Assembly: GCF_002738225.1 (NCBI RefSeq) | Contig: NZ_PEBQ01000144.1 | Coordinates: 310,001-374,000 of the forward strand | Length of the DNA: 64,000 nt | Reading direction: 5' to 3' | DNA from: Acetobacter pomorum | GTDB lineage: Bacteria; Pseudomonadota; Alphaproteobacteria; Acetobacterales; Acetobacteraceae | In this document: positions 33,772 through 42,353 of the stretch, piece by piece | How positions within the stretch are numbered: the first letter of the stretch is position 1 | Layout: each line of letters starts with the position of its first letter | Notes under the pieces: model-generated | Seen by the model: the letters and a program-made list of their open reading frames with translations, nothing else | Told to the model about the DNA's origin: nothing | The model's database searches: none | Program-made: the position numbers and the translations under genes

Positions 33772-35071
33772 GCACAATCAGGCTGGCATTTGTGCCGCCA
33801 AATCCAAAGCTGTTGGAAAGAGCCACATTGATTTCCCGCTGCTGCGCCGTATGGGCAACACGGTCAATCACACTTTCACGTGATGGATTGTCCAGGTTCA
33901 ATGTTGGTGGCGCCACGTTATCCCGAATAGCCAGAATGGAGAAAATGGCTTCCACGGCACCTGCTGCGCCAAGCAAATGGCCTGTTGCAGATTTGGTGGA
34001 GGACATGGCCAGTTTACGCGCATCATCCCCAAACAGACGTTCAACAGCTTCCAGCTCAAGGTCATCCGCCATGGTGGAGGTACCGTGGGCATTAACATAG
34101 TTGATGTCTGCGGGAGTCAGGTCTGCACTCTTTAGTGCAGCACGCATGGCGCGGTACGCCCCATAATGACCCTCTGCGGGTGCGGTAATATGGTATGCAT
34201 CGCCCGACATGCCATATCCGATAATTTCGCCGTAAATCTTGGCACCACGGGCTTTGGCGTGCTCATATTCTTCCAGCACAACAACGCCAGAGCCTTCACC
34301 CATTACAAAACCATCACGGTCTTTATCCCACGGGCGGGAGGCTTTTTCAGGCGTCGCGTTAAAGCCGGTGGAAAGTGCACGGGCTGAACAGAAACCTGCA
34401 ATACCCAATGGGCACACGGTTGCTTCCGCACCCCCAGCCACCATCACATCGGCATCACCAAACATGATAATGCGTGCGGCATCACCAATGGCATGCACAC
34501 CGGTGGCGCAGGCCGTGACAACTGAATGGTTTGGCCCCTGAAAACCATATTTGATGGAAACATGGCCAGAAACCAGATTGATGAGAGCGGACGGGATAAA
34601 GAACGGCGAAAGACGCCGCGCCCGGCCTTCATGCACAGTGATGGAAGCATCATAGATGGTTTGAAGACCACCAATGCCAGAGCCGATCATTACACCGGTG
34701 CGGCATTTATCTTCTTCGGTTTCGGGCTTCCAGCCGGAATCCTCTACCGCTTCCGTTGCTGCCACCAACCCCATGTGAATGAAGCGGTCCATTTTGCGCT
34801 GGTCTTTAGTGGGGATCCACTCGGAAAGTGTCAGCTTTCCTTCGGCGGTCGGCCCTTCCGGCACTTCCCCAGCCACATGGGCCGGCAGATCGCTAGGGTC
34901 GAAGTGCGAGATTCTACCAATCCCGCTCTCACCCGCGATCAAACGTGACCATACGTTTTCAACGCCCAGACCCAGAGGCCCGACGATGCCCATTCCGGTG
35001 ACGACTACCCGTCTCCGTCCAGAATTTACTCCGGCCGACTGCAACAAACCAGCCCGCTCCCTGTTCTGCAC
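33761..35071 (-). CDS. fabF: Beta-ketoacyl-ACP synthase II
   Basis: Condensing enzyme of fatty-acid elongation, 436 aa. The Cys-His-His triad is visible: cysteine in SVVTACATGVHAIGDA, histidine in NYVNAHGTSTMADDLE, and histidine in KSATGHLLGAAGAVEA. The N-terminus has 22 residues before RRVVVTGMGIV, a little longer than usual; the start is GTG at 35071 and may be too far upstream, but no better start codon is seen before that motif. It overlaps mltG and follows acpP by 64 bp. Confidence 0.93.
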   Translation of the reverse strand: MQNRERAGLLQSAGVNSGRRRVVVTGMGIVGPLGLGVENVWSRLIAGESGIGRISHFDPSDLPAHVAGEVPEGPTAEGKLTLSEWIPTKDQRKMDRFIHMGLVAATEAVEDSGWKPETEEDKCRTGVMIGSGIGGLQTIYDASITVHEGRARRLSPFFIPSALINLVSGHVSIKYGFQGPNHSVVTACATGVHAIGDAARIIMFGDADVMVAGGAEATVCPLGIAGFCSARALSTGFNATPEKASRPWDKDRDGFVMGEGSGVVVLEEYEHAKARGAKIYGEIIGYGMSGDAYHITAPAEGHYGAYRAMRAALKSADLTPADINYVNAHGTSTMADDLELEAVERLFGDDARKLAMSSTKSATGHLLGAAGAVEAIFSILAIRDNVAPPTLNLDNPSRESVIDRVAHTAQQREINVALSNSFGFGGTNASLIVRGV

Positions 35072-35135
35072 GTATATGGTCCCTCAAACAATAGAGGGAC
35101 CCACAGTTTCCGTTAAACGCAAAAGTGCCTGAAAA

Positions 35136-35375
35136 TCAGGCAGCTTTCTGCTTTTCGATGTAATCAATAGCATCTTTAACGGTGGTGATTTTTTCCGCTG
35201 CATCTTCGGGGATTTCGACATTGAAGGCTTCTTCAAACGCCATCACCAGCTCAACGGTATCAAGGCTGTCAGCGCCCAGGTCGTCAATGAAAGACGCATC
35301 CGGTGTGACTTTGCTTTCCTCGACGCCGAGATGCTCGACCACGATTTTCTTAACCTTATCAGCGATTTCGCTCAT
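35136..35375 (-). CDS. acpP: Acyl carrier protein
   Basis: A 79-aa acidic helical protein that carries growing acyl chains on a phosphopantetheine arm. The attachment serine is in [20 protein letters not shown] (DSL motif, about residue 37). Length and charge pattern are fully normal, with the motif [20 protein letters not shown] in helices III-IV. It lies between fabG and fabF in the usual alphaproteobacterial order, but with a 303-bp gap on the fabG side that holds a small ORF. Confidence 0.97.
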   Translation of the reverse strand: MSEIADKVKKIVVEHLGVEESKVTPDASFIDDLGADSLDTVELVMAFEEAFNVEIPEDAAEKITTVKDAIDYIEKQKAA

Positions 35376-35402
35376 CTGTCTTTGTATCCCATAGGCCCGG
35401 TT

Positions 35403-35483
35403 TTACATGCGGGCAGGTTGTTCTGGTGCCTGCTCTACCACAACCCCTAGCAGCAGAAGAATAGAAAACAGCACTGTTTCCAT
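35403..35483 (-). CDS. Possible 26-aa membrane peptide upstream of acpP
   Basis: An ATG at 35483 follows GGGGAGGAATA, a very strong ribosome site with proper spacing, and opens 26 codons ending at TAA (35403-35405). The peptide begins METVLFSILLLLGVVVEQAP and ends EQPARM, so it is a single hydrophobic segment with a short polar tail. It ends 27 bp before acpP on the same strand. It could be a small membrane protein or a leader peptide affecting acpP expression. I know of no named family; codon count is too low for other support. Confidence 0.5.
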   Translation of the reverse strand: METVLFSILLLLGVVVEQAPEQPARM

Positions 35484-35678
35484 TATTCCTCCCCACCAAC
35501 AGGGGTTGCGGGCGCTTAGCACGTTTTTCCATCACAAGCCAAGGTAAACCGGAAAGAGTTTATTCCGTTCCCTTGGCCATATGCGTGTTTGTATAGTCTG
35601 TCTGCCACATCTGAAAGTATTTTGCACCCTCTCATCTGCACAGGCAAATATGAAGGCCAGCCTGAAGGGAATATACCC

Positions 35679-36422
35679 TTAAACCATTGCCATACCACCA
35701 TTTACATGCAGCGTGGTGCCCGTAATCCATGCGGCTTCATCGGATGCCAGATACAGCACGGCGGATGCCACATCTTCCGGCTGACCCAGACGCCCCAAAG
35801 GAATCACGCCCAGAAGTTTTTCTTTTTGCGCATCGGGCAGCACGTCTGTCATGGGGGTTACAATAAAGCCCGGCGCCACAACATTTACTGTTACGCCACG
35901 AGGCCCCGCTTCCTGCGCGAGCGATTTGCTCATGCCCACAATGCCAGCTTTTGCCGCAGCATAATTGGCCTGTCCAGCATTGCCTGTAGCGCCGATAACC
36001 GAGGAAATATTGATAATGCGCCCGGCACGCCGCCGCAGCATGCCTTTAAGTGCAGCGCGGCACAGCCGGAACGGAGAAGACAGATCAACATTCAGAACCT
36101 GATCCCAGTCTTCATCCTTCATGCGCAGGGCCAGCATATCACGCGTAAGGCCCGCATTGTTCACCAGAATATCAATGGGTGCGCCGGCGGCTTCTTCTGC
36201 CTTGGTAATCAGGCCATCTGCTTCCTTGGCATCAGAAAGATTGGCGGTAACGTAAAAAGCACGCCCTTCCCCCAATTCTTCCGCCTGCTTTTGCAGCACG
36301 GCTTCTCGCGTGCCAGACAGCACAACTTTTGCACCCTGCGCATGCAGTAGGCGTGCAATGGCGCTGCCAATGCCACCGGTTGCGCCTGTCACCAGTGCGG
36401 TTTTTCCGTCCAGTTTGAACAT
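35679..36422 (-). CDS. fabG: 3-oxoacyl-ACP reductase
   Basis: NADPH-dependent ketoreductase of fatty-acid elongation, 247 aa, a classical short-chain dehydrogenase. It has the cofactor motif TGATGGIGSAIARLL, NNAGLTRDMLALRM, the catalytic SSVIGATGNAGQANYAAAKA (Ser, Tyr-x3-Lys), and the FabG-type end ITGTTLHVNGGMAMV. It is 22 bp downstream of fabD. Right after its stop the RNA can fold as AAGGG/CCCTT around TATATT, a weak hairpin before the gap to acpP. Confidence 0.95.
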   Translation of the reverse strand: MFKLDGKTALVTGATGGIGSAIARLLHAQGAKVVLSGTREAVLQKQAEELGEGRAFYVTANLSDAKEADGLITKAEEAAGAPIDILVNNAGLTRDMLALRMKDEDWDQVLNVDLSSPFRLCRAALKGMLRRRAGRIINISSVIGATGNAGQANYAAAKAGIVGMSKSLAQEAGPRGVTVNVVAPGFIVTPMTDVLPDAQKEKLLGVIPLGRLGQPEDVASAVLYLASDEAAWITGTTLHVNGGMAMV

Positions 36423-36444
36423 GATGTTTATTTACCCGCTGTTT

Positions 36445-37389
36445 TTACAAAGTTTTCAGGAAAGATTCGATATCGGCGGGCGTTCCTACAGAAAGGCCAG
36501 TCACTTCAGAATCAATACGGCGCACTAGGCCGGAAAGTACTTTGCCTGCTCCAATTTCCACAAACGTATCCACGCCCATGCCAACCATGGCAGCTACACT
36601 TTCCCGCCAGCGCACACGGCCTGTTACCTGACGCACCAGATTTTCCCGAATCGTATCGGCATCGGTTTCGCGTTCAGCGGTTACGTTGGCAATGACCGGT
36701 ACAATCGGGGCTGCAATGTCCGCCTTGGCCAGTGCTGCGGCCATGACGTCTTCCGCTGGTTTCATAAGGGAGGAATGGAATGGTGCGGAAACAGGGAGCT
36801 TAAGTGCGCGCTTGATCTTCATTTCCTTGGCGATGGCAATGGCTTCATCAATGCCTGCAATTTTGCCGGAAATAACAATCTGGCCGCCGCCGTTATCGTT
36901 GGCAATTTCTACATCGCCTTTGGCAGAGGCTTTGGCGCAAATCTCTTCTGCCTGTGCCAATGTGACGCCAATAAGGGCTGCCATTCCCCCTTCCCCTGCG
37001 GGAACAGCTTTCTGCATAGCCTGTCCGCGCAACCGCAGTAGGCGTGCGGCTTCTGCCACACCAAAAGCGCGCCCTGCAGCCAGTGCGGAATATTCACCCA
37101 AAGAGTGCCCGGCCAGCAACGTGACCTTGCCTGCAAGATCCAGACCACCATCCTGTTCCAGAACGCGCAGAACAGCCATGGAAACCGCCATAAGCGCCGG
37201 TTGTGCGTTTTCTGTGCTGGTCAGGCTTTCCATCGGGCCTTCAAAAATAATTTTGGAGAGTTTTTCGCCCAGGGCGTCATCAACTTCTTCAAAAACAGAA
37301 CGTGCCGCAGGAAAAGCTTCTGCCAGTTCCTGCCCCATACCAACAAACTGGCTGCCCTGTCCGGGAAAAACAAATGCGTAAACGGCCAT
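36445..37389 (-). CDS. fabD: Malonyl-CoA:ACP transacylase
   Basis: Loads malonyl groups onto ACP; 314 aa. The serine nucleophile is in LLAGHSLGEYSALAAG, the N-terminus is YAFVFPGQGSQFVGMGQELA, and the histidine lies in LPVSAPFHSSLMKPAED. I start at the ATG at 37389 (MAVYAFVFPG); the ORF can extend three codons to a GTG. It is the first gene of the fabD-fabG-acpP-fabF-mltG minus-strand unit. Confidence 0.95.
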   Translation of the reverse strand: MAVYAFVFPGQGSQFVGMGQELAEAFPAARSVFEEVDDALGEKLSKIIFEGPMESLTSTENAQPALMAVSMAVLRVLEQDGGLDLAGKVTLLAGHSLGEYSALAAGRAFGVAEAARLLRLRGQAMQKAVPAGEGGMAALIGVTLAQAEEICAKASAKGDVEIANDNGGGQIVISGKIAGIDEAIAIAKEMKIKRALKLPVSAPFHSSLMKPAEDVMAAALAKADIAAPIVPVIANVTAERETDADTIRENLVRQVTGRVRWRESVAAMVGMGVDTFVEIGAGKVLSGLVRRIDSEVTGLSVGTPADIESFLKTL

Positions 37390-37563
37390 GATACTCACTG
37401 TTCCAAATTTTTCCTTGCCAGACGGATGGAGGCCACCTGTTTTGGCAAGATCATGAACTGCACGGACTGCTTTATTATGTTTTGCGCAAAATGGCGGCCT
37501 GTAAGAAGGAAGCCATGCAAAACGCAGACCAGCAGGAAATCGGGCGGCAGAATACGGCGCAGT

Positions 37564-38079
37564 TTAACGCCGCACAATACGCCAGCCCAGAACAAGCAGT
37601 GCATCCCACGGCAGGGCAAGACATTCATGCGCGATACGCAGGAGTTTTTTGCGCATGTTGGGAGCATGCGGTTGTGCACGTAAAAATGGCACCGTCTGCA
37701 CTTTCCAGCCCATAAGGCGCATAAGCAAAACGCAGCGCGGCACATGCAAGGGGCTGGAAACAACTGCTATGGGAGAAGGTGTAGAATATCCGGCCTGGCG
37801 TAATAGGTGTGTGCAGGCAACGGCGGAATCAAACGTATCTCCAGCCGTTGGCTCTGCCAGAATGTGCTCTGGCGCAATGCCTGCCTCTAACAGGCAGGAA
37901 ACCATCACATCGGCTTCTGTTTTGCCGTTTTGTGGCACACCACCTGTGGGGATATACAAAACAGAATTATGCGTGGTGCCAAATACAAGGGCTGAGTGCA
38001 CCCGGTTCAACAATGCGGCAGATGGGCTGCCATCTGAGTTGAGGGCAGCACCAAAAATAATTACGGGCAATGCGGACAT
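37564..38079 (-). CDS. YdcF/DUF218 family protein
   Basis: A 171-aa protein of the DUF218 (YdcF/SanA-like) family. It opens VIIFGAALNSDGSPSAALLNRVHSAL, with the family's GA-x-nucleotide-like loop and RV/HA segment, then YIPTGGVPQNGKTEADVMVS, and AVVSSPLHVPRCVLLMRLMG with the conserved histidine. There is no signal or anchor helix, unlike SanA. The family is linked to envelope functions, but substrate is unknown. It starts 31 bp after the methyltransferase gene; the TTG at 38109 adds ten unlikely residues. Confidence 0.8.
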   Translation of the reverse strand: MSALPVIIFGAALNSDGSPSAALLNRVHSALVFGTTHNSVLYIPTGGVPQNGKTEADVMVSCLLEAGIAPEHILAEPTAGDTFDSAVACTHLLRQAGYSTPSPIAVVSSPLHVPRCVLLMRLMGWKVQTVPFLRAQPHAPNMRKKLLRIAHECLALPWDALLVLGWRIVRR

Positions 38080-38109
38080 ATCAGATCTTACGCCCCGTAA
38101 TGGGTGCAA

Positions 38110-39369
38110 TCAGGCTGGGGGCCGTAACAGCACGCGGTTAAGCCGCTCCAGAGTGGTAAAGCCTTCTGCCCATACTTTGCGGAACTTGTTTTCTGAAATA
38201 CCACGTGGGGCCACGGCTTCTGCCAAAGCGCCAACTGTGCGTTCACCATCAATCAGGGGCAGAATGCCCCGCATTTGTGGTGGTAAGGGAATGGGCACAA
38301 CCAGTGTGCCAAAAGCAAATGGCAATGTGTGGTCTGGCCGCATCTGTTTGGCCAGTTCAATGCCCGGTATCTCACGCATGATGGGCACAGCAGAAAAATC
38401 CATAGGGTCAGGCGGCGTAACGCGTGCGCCCTTGCGTACAACGTAGGCGACATGTGTGGCCATGTTGCCTGCCAGATCTTCCGCTATGGCAGCTTGCTGC
38501 TGCCAGGGTAGATGGCTGATGCGTGTGCGCAGGCGTGGGTCTGGTAGAAACAGGGTTGGATCATACCGCGCCGGTTCCATCAGGCAGGAAGGTTCCAGCC
38601 CGGCTTTGTCCAGAAAATCCAAAAATGCCGTAACGGTATATGCGCGATCCCTTGGGTTGAGTAGCAGATCGTATAATCCTGCATCACCGCCAGAAAGATG
38701 ATCTCCAAAGTTTCCATTTTGCCGGAGCCACGCTGTCGCTGGCAGTGTGCGCATAACGCGCCGCGCCATATCCAGCCGCGCTTGGGGTGTTTCGGAATGC
38801 GGAGCAATTTTTTCTAGCGCATCCTGCACCATGTACACGCCAGTGCGTCCATAAGGTGCATAAACCATCAACCCCATGCCACCACCGGGGGCAAGATGTT
38901 TTTCTAGCAAGGCCAGTGCAGCATCAGGATCAGGCAAATGATGCAGCACACCGCAGCAATCAATATAATCAAAAAGGCCCAGATCAAGCGTATCCAGCTC
39001 TGTCAGAGATCCCTGAATAAAGCGGATATTTGTCAGTTTCCGCGCTTGCGCCCGTGCCTGCGCAATGGAAAGCGCTTTTTGTGAGCGATCTACACATACA
39101 ACCTCACCGGGGCGCCCGGCACGTTGCAGGTGTGTTGCCAGCATAATGGCGCCGTCCCCCGTGCCGCATCCGGCCACCAAGGCCCGCAAGGGCTGGCTTT
39201 GCGGGCGTTTGGCACCAAAAACCCAGTAATCAATTTCCCGCAGATGGCTGGGGCTGCCTATTAAAAGGCGCTTGGCTTCATCCTGCGGATTTCTTTCCGG
39301 GTATGGATACGCCTCATACTGGGCCGCAAGGCTGGAATCACGCGTATCGGCGGGAGATTGATCTGTCAT
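38110..39369 (-). CDS. Class I SAM-dependent methyltransferase with C-terminal extension
   Basis: A 419-aa cytoplasmic protein. The N-terminal module has the Rossmann motifs ALVAGCGTGDGAIMLATHL (motif I), VVCVDRSQKALSIAQARAQA (motif II) and DYIDCCGVLHHLPDPDAALA (motif IV), a typical methyltransferase. From about residue 300 the chain changes into a region of unknown fold, whose end (LIDGERTVGALAEAVAPRGI) resembles a small winged-helix or PqqD-like module. Target is unknown. The next gene upstream encodes an OpuAC-type binding protein 17 bp away, so they may be cotranscribed. Confidence 0.82.
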   Translation of the reverse strand: MTDQSPADTRDSSLAAQYEAYPYPERNPQDEAKRLLIGSPSHLREIDYWVFGAKRPQSQPLRALVAGCGTGDGAIMLATHLQRAGRPGEVVCVDRSQKALSIAQARAQARKLTNIRFIQGSLTELDTLDLGLFDYIDCCGVLHHLPDPDAALALLEKHLAPGGGMGLMVYAPYGRTGVYMVQDALEKIAPHSETPQARLDMARRVMRTLPATAWLRQNGNFGDHLSGGDAGLYDLLLNPRDRAYTVTAFLDFLDKAGLEPSCLMEPARYDPTLFLPDPRLRTRISHLPWQQQAAIAEDLAGNMATHVAYVVRKGARVTPPDPMDFSAVPIMREIPGIELAKQMRPDHTLPFAFGTLVVPIPLPPQMRGILPLIDGERTVGALAEAVAPRGISENKFRKVWAEGFTTLERLNRVLLRPPA

Positions 39370-39386
39370 GCTGGCGCAGCCTTTTC

Positions 39387-40136
39387 TTAGCGGGGCAGCA
39401 GTTTGCCACGCTGCCAGGCTTCGGCCGCTTCATCGGCTGTCATGCCTTCAACACGCATAGCGTAATCCATGGCGCTGATAATTTTGGCACTCAGCATCAG
39501 TTCATCCAGCTCGTCCAGAAGGTCCTGCTCCATTTCATCCTTGGTTTCTGCACGGATCAGAATACGTGCATCCTGTTCGCCCCCCAGTGCATTTTTGGGG
39601 TCATTCAGAATACGGAAACCGCCAATATGAAAAAGAAAGCAGGGCTGAAAGAGTGGCATCAGCACCAGTTCTTCCCGCTTGAGAGCAGCGTTCAGTTCTG
39701 CCAGTGCTTCTTCATCGGGCAGCACTTTCAGGCTGAATCCTGCGGCACCTAGCTCATACTGTTGCAGCACGTTTTCCATGTGCTTTTGCAGGGATGCCGG
39801 TGTGATAATGGTGCGGGAAAGTTCAGACCCAGCTTGCGCCACATCATCCAAAGATGTCAGGGGTGTATCTTCTGCGGAAATGCAGCAATGGGCTGCTGGG
39901 CGAAACAAATTGCCAAGTGGCAAAATGCCGGGGGCCAGCATGGCGGCATCTTCATCCGGCAACCATGCAGAAACATAAAAATTGACCTCGCCCTTTTTAA
40001 GCATGTTGGCCAGCACATCTTTAGGGCCGGTTACAATATCCGGATCTACATCATTGGCTTCCAGAACGCGGATGATTGCTGCTGCCGTAGCCTCATGCAC
40101 GGTGGTTTCGGGATATGCGAGGGTCAGGCTTGTCAT
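39387..40136 (-). CDS. OpuAC/ProX-type ligand-binding protein lacking a signal peptide
   Basis: A 249-aa protein of the glycine-betaine/choline substrate-binding family (OpuAC). It has the fold's recurrent segments: LTLAYPETTVHEATAAAIIR, DIVTGPKDVLANMLKKGEVN and FYVSAWLPDEDAAML. Unlike transport members, it begins directly with MTSLTLAYPE and has no signal peptide or lipobox, so it appears cytoplasmic. No permease or ATPase gene is near. Possible roles are ligand sensing or an enzyme-like use, but this is inference. The ribosome site is AGGATCCTGAG before the ATG. Confidence 0.75.
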   Translation of the reverse strand: MTSLTLAYPETTVHEATAAAIIRVLEANDVDPDIVTGPKDVLANMLKKGEVNFYVSAWLPDEDAAMLAPGILPLGNLFRPAAHCCISAEDTPLTSLDDVAQAGSELSRTIITPASLQKHMENVLQQYELGAAGFSLKVLPDEEALAELNAALKREELVLMPLFQPCFLFHIGGFRILNDPKNALGGEQDARILIRAETKDEMEQDLLDELDELMLSAKIISAMDYAMRVEGMTADEAAEAWQRGKLLPR

Positions 40137-40266
40137 CTCAGGATCCTTTTAGATCGGCTCGAACGGGTCATGGTCTGCGTAGTCCTTGCAGCAGGAGAAA
40201 CCCATGAGGCAATCCCTGAAATGGAAATAACAGGATTTCGTAATATTTTGCGGCAAGGCTGCGGGC

Positions 40267-40306
40267 AAAAAAAAGCCGCCTTCTTCTTTATGGGGAAAAA
40301 GGCGGC
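40267..40306 (-). terminator. Intrinsic terminator after the 119-aa unknown gene
   Basis: On the minus strand GCCGCCTT (40306-40299) pairs with AAGGCGGC (40282-40275) across a 16-nt loop, followed directly by eight T residues (40274-40267). It ends the transcript of the small unknown gene. Confidence 0.7.
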
Positions 40307-40339
40307 CAACCGGAATACATAACTTAACTTGGGGGTATT

Positions 40340-40699
40340 TTAGGCGGCAACAATGCCCTGTTCGCGCGGCATAACGGGGCGGATCATGTTCAGGGCTTCG
40401 GCAAAAGTGTTGAAGCTGCCCAGTTTATTGTCACGGATAGCATCCATAACAATCCAGCGGTTGCCGTGGCAGTAAATCTGGTAAGCCGGATCTGGGGTTT
40501 CGCGCACCCACACCACAACATAGGCGGCGGAAATACCAGCCTGTTTCTGTTCAGATACAAAAACATCCGCATCGCAAATACCCATGGGCTGGGCGGCCTG
40601 CACCCAACGGGTCAGATAAGCCTGCTGGCGAGATGTGATTTCCATCTGGAACGGAATGATCTGGCAGGTGTGCGGCTGAGAAGATGTTGTGCGCGGCAT
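40340..40699 (-). CDS. Small protein of unknown function, 119 aa
   Basis: I do not recognise the family. The product has no signal peptide and no transmembrane segment. Visible features are a mixed helix-strand pattern, with aromatic residues in QAYLTRWVQAAQPMGICDAD and a strand-rich centre SAAYVVVWVRETPDPAYQIY, CHGNRWIVMDAI; only two cysteines. The start is the ATG at 40699, preceded by AAGGGGATAAAAGAAACC on its strand. It has its own terminator downstream, and the lpxR terminator lies upstream, so it is likely a single-gene transcript. Confidence 0.65.
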   Translation of the reverse strand: MPRTTSSQPHTCQIIPFQMEITSRQQAYLTRWVQAAQPMGICDADVFVSEQKQAGISAAYVVVWVRETPDPAYQIYCHGNRWIVMDAIRDNKLGSFNTFAEALNMIRPVMPREQGIVAA

Positions 40700-40829
40700 G
40701 GTTTCTTTTATCCCCTTACAATCCCGGTTCGGTCTTGATGTTTGGAGTGTAAAAGAGCAGCGGCGCGCTACGCTACGAGAAAACCGATGTTAACGCCTCA
40801 AAAGCAGGCAGGTTCGATGTCTCGTGGCG

Positions 40830-40880
40830 AAAAAAACACAAAATATCGGAAGTTGCACAATTTTTATGCCTATTTTGTGT
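40830..40880 (-). terminator. AT-rich terminator after lpxR
   Basis: On the minus strand ACACAAAATA (40880-40871) pairs with TATTTTGTGT (40845-40836) over a 25-nt loop, followed by a run of seven T residues (40836-40830). It is 33 bp past the lpxR stop. The stem is AT-rich and the loop long, so efficiency is uncertain. Confidence 0.5.
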
Positions 40881-40912
40881 GCAAATGACTTTCTGTGATG
40901 CAGAAAAAAGAA

Positions 40913-41974
40913 TCAGAACTTTGCCGAAACCATTAATGAGCCATAGTTGAACAGGCCAGACTTGGCTGTAGTGAACTGCTGTGTCTGCCAGACCTGGCTA
41001 TAGGAAATGCGCAGGCCACAGAACATAAAGGCCAGCCCGGCATGAATTTCACCCACATCCCACTTTTTAATCACATGCAGGGAATTGCTGCGCATGGTGT
41101 TGCCTTGCAATGAGGCATCATACCCCACGGCCTCACCTGTTACGCCGCCAAAGATGTACCATGAAAAAGGACGCCGGGATTTATAGGCATCCGTGCCATC
41201 CGTGCCTGAAGCCTGAATGGTGGGGGTGCCGAAATCACTATCCAGTCCCTGCCCGATCCGGAACACATCTCCAATGCGGCCATATATCTGGTAGTCACCA
41301 ATGGCAGCGGCGGCAGATGGCAGCATGTCAAATTCCACACCAAACACATGCGCCAACGGCAAACGCCAGATGCGCCCACCCTGCACCTGAAAAATGGGCT
41401 GGTTTTTGAGCTGATGAGACCAGCCCTGATTTTTGGTATCACCAATCAGGCCGTGGAATCCGTTCTGGAGCTGCTCGCCCAAGCCGCCTGGCCCCATAAT
41501 ACCAAACTGAATGCCAAATACGCTGCGGGTTCTGTCCGTATCATTAATAAGGTTTACGGTGCCCAGAAGCAGGCTGGAGTAAGGTCTGTCATTAATACGG
41601 GCGGTTTGCGCCTGCCCCGGTGCCCACGGGCTGGCAACCTGCGTATTACGCGGTGTGAAAATCATCTGTTGCAGGCCAATGCTGATACGCTGCACGCCTT
41701 CCCCCCAAATGGCCTTGTTAATGGCCGCAATGGGGGTGGGCAGCGTATTGGTGCCAGATGTCCAGTTAAAACGCAGGCCGCTGGTATAATATTGGTCCGA
41801 CGTGCCTTTCAGGGTGGTGATGGCATCATTTTCACCCTGAAGGGTCCATGTGCCCTTGTTATCGGAGGCGGGAGTCGCTTTGGCGGAAGAAAGAGAACAT
41901 ACGGATGCCCCTGCCAGCATAAGAGACGCAAGGGCAAGGCGCCGTGCGCGAAGCCGTTTTAAAACTACGGGCAT
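40913..41974 (-). CDS. lpxR: LpxR-like lipid A deacylase
   Basis: Predicted outer-membrane beta-barrel hydrolase (DUF2219) of 353 aa that removes the 3'-acyloxyacyl chain from lipid A in known members. MPVVLKRLRARRLALASLML is a signal peptide, with cleavage after SAKA or nearby. The mature N-terminus has NDAITTLKGTSDQYYTSGLR, matching the family's active-site region (Asn and the TSD-x-YYTSG stretch). The rest alternates in strands typical of a 12-stranded barrel, ending in KF. The start at 41974 has a GGAAG site; the ORF's longer starts give 49 non-signal residues. Confidence 0.85.
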   Translation of the reverse strand: MPVVLKRLRARRLALASLMLAGASVCSLSSAKATPASDNKGTWTLQGENDAITTLKGTSDQYYTSGLRFNWTSGTNTLPTPIAAINKAIWGEGVQRISIGLQQMIFTPRNTQVASPWAPGQAQTARINDRPYSSLLLGTVNLINDTDRTRSVFGIQFGIMGPGGLGEQLQNGFHGLIGDTKNQGWSHQLKNQPIFQVQGGRIWRLPLAHVFGVEFDMLPSAAAAIGDYQIYGRIGDVFRIGQGLDSDFGTPTIQASGTDGTDAYKSRRPFSWYIFGGVTGEAVGYDASLQGNTMRSNSLHVIKKWDVGEIHAGLAFMFCGLRISYSQVWQTQQFTTAKSGLFNYGSLMVSAKF

Positions 41975-42353
41975 GCTTTTTCTTCCATTTGGCCATGTGC
42001 GGGCATGATTCTTGGCTGTTCTTAATAGATAATACCCACACAAGAAAGCCCGTTTCCCCTTATCCTGTCTGGCTGTTGCTATCATGCCAGCATCAGATGA
42101 CGATGGGTAAAGAGGTATCACATAACTGTGAGATTGAGAAAAGTGTGTGAAACTCCCGCCAATTTCATGCTTTTCTATAGTCGCACGCTGTTGGCTGTGC
42201 TACGGAAACAGTGGGCGTATTTGCAGCTTTCAGGAACGGGAACGGTGGCGTTTTCTTCAAATTACGTAAACCTGTCAACCCATTCCGGCAAACTGCCCGT
42301 TTTTCAATATCGGGAGAAGCTTCAGCCTTCTCCGTACTCCAGGATCAAGACCG
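41975..42353. other. 379-bp gap between lpxR and the cold-shock gene
   Basis: No gene is supported here. It contains the lpxR ribosome site at its left end and the leader of the cold-shock gene at its right end. GGAGAAG (42313-42319) pairs with CTTCTCC (42327-42333) some 20-40 bp before the cold-shock start, a hairpin of the kind that may shape translation. TATAGT (42176-42181) is a -10-like element without a clear -35. Confidence 0.4.

Noticed and set aside
35679-35700. Strong terminator after fabG
   Set aside because: Only a 5-bp AAGGG/CCCTT stem is seen, with no T-tract, so it is not listed as a terminator.
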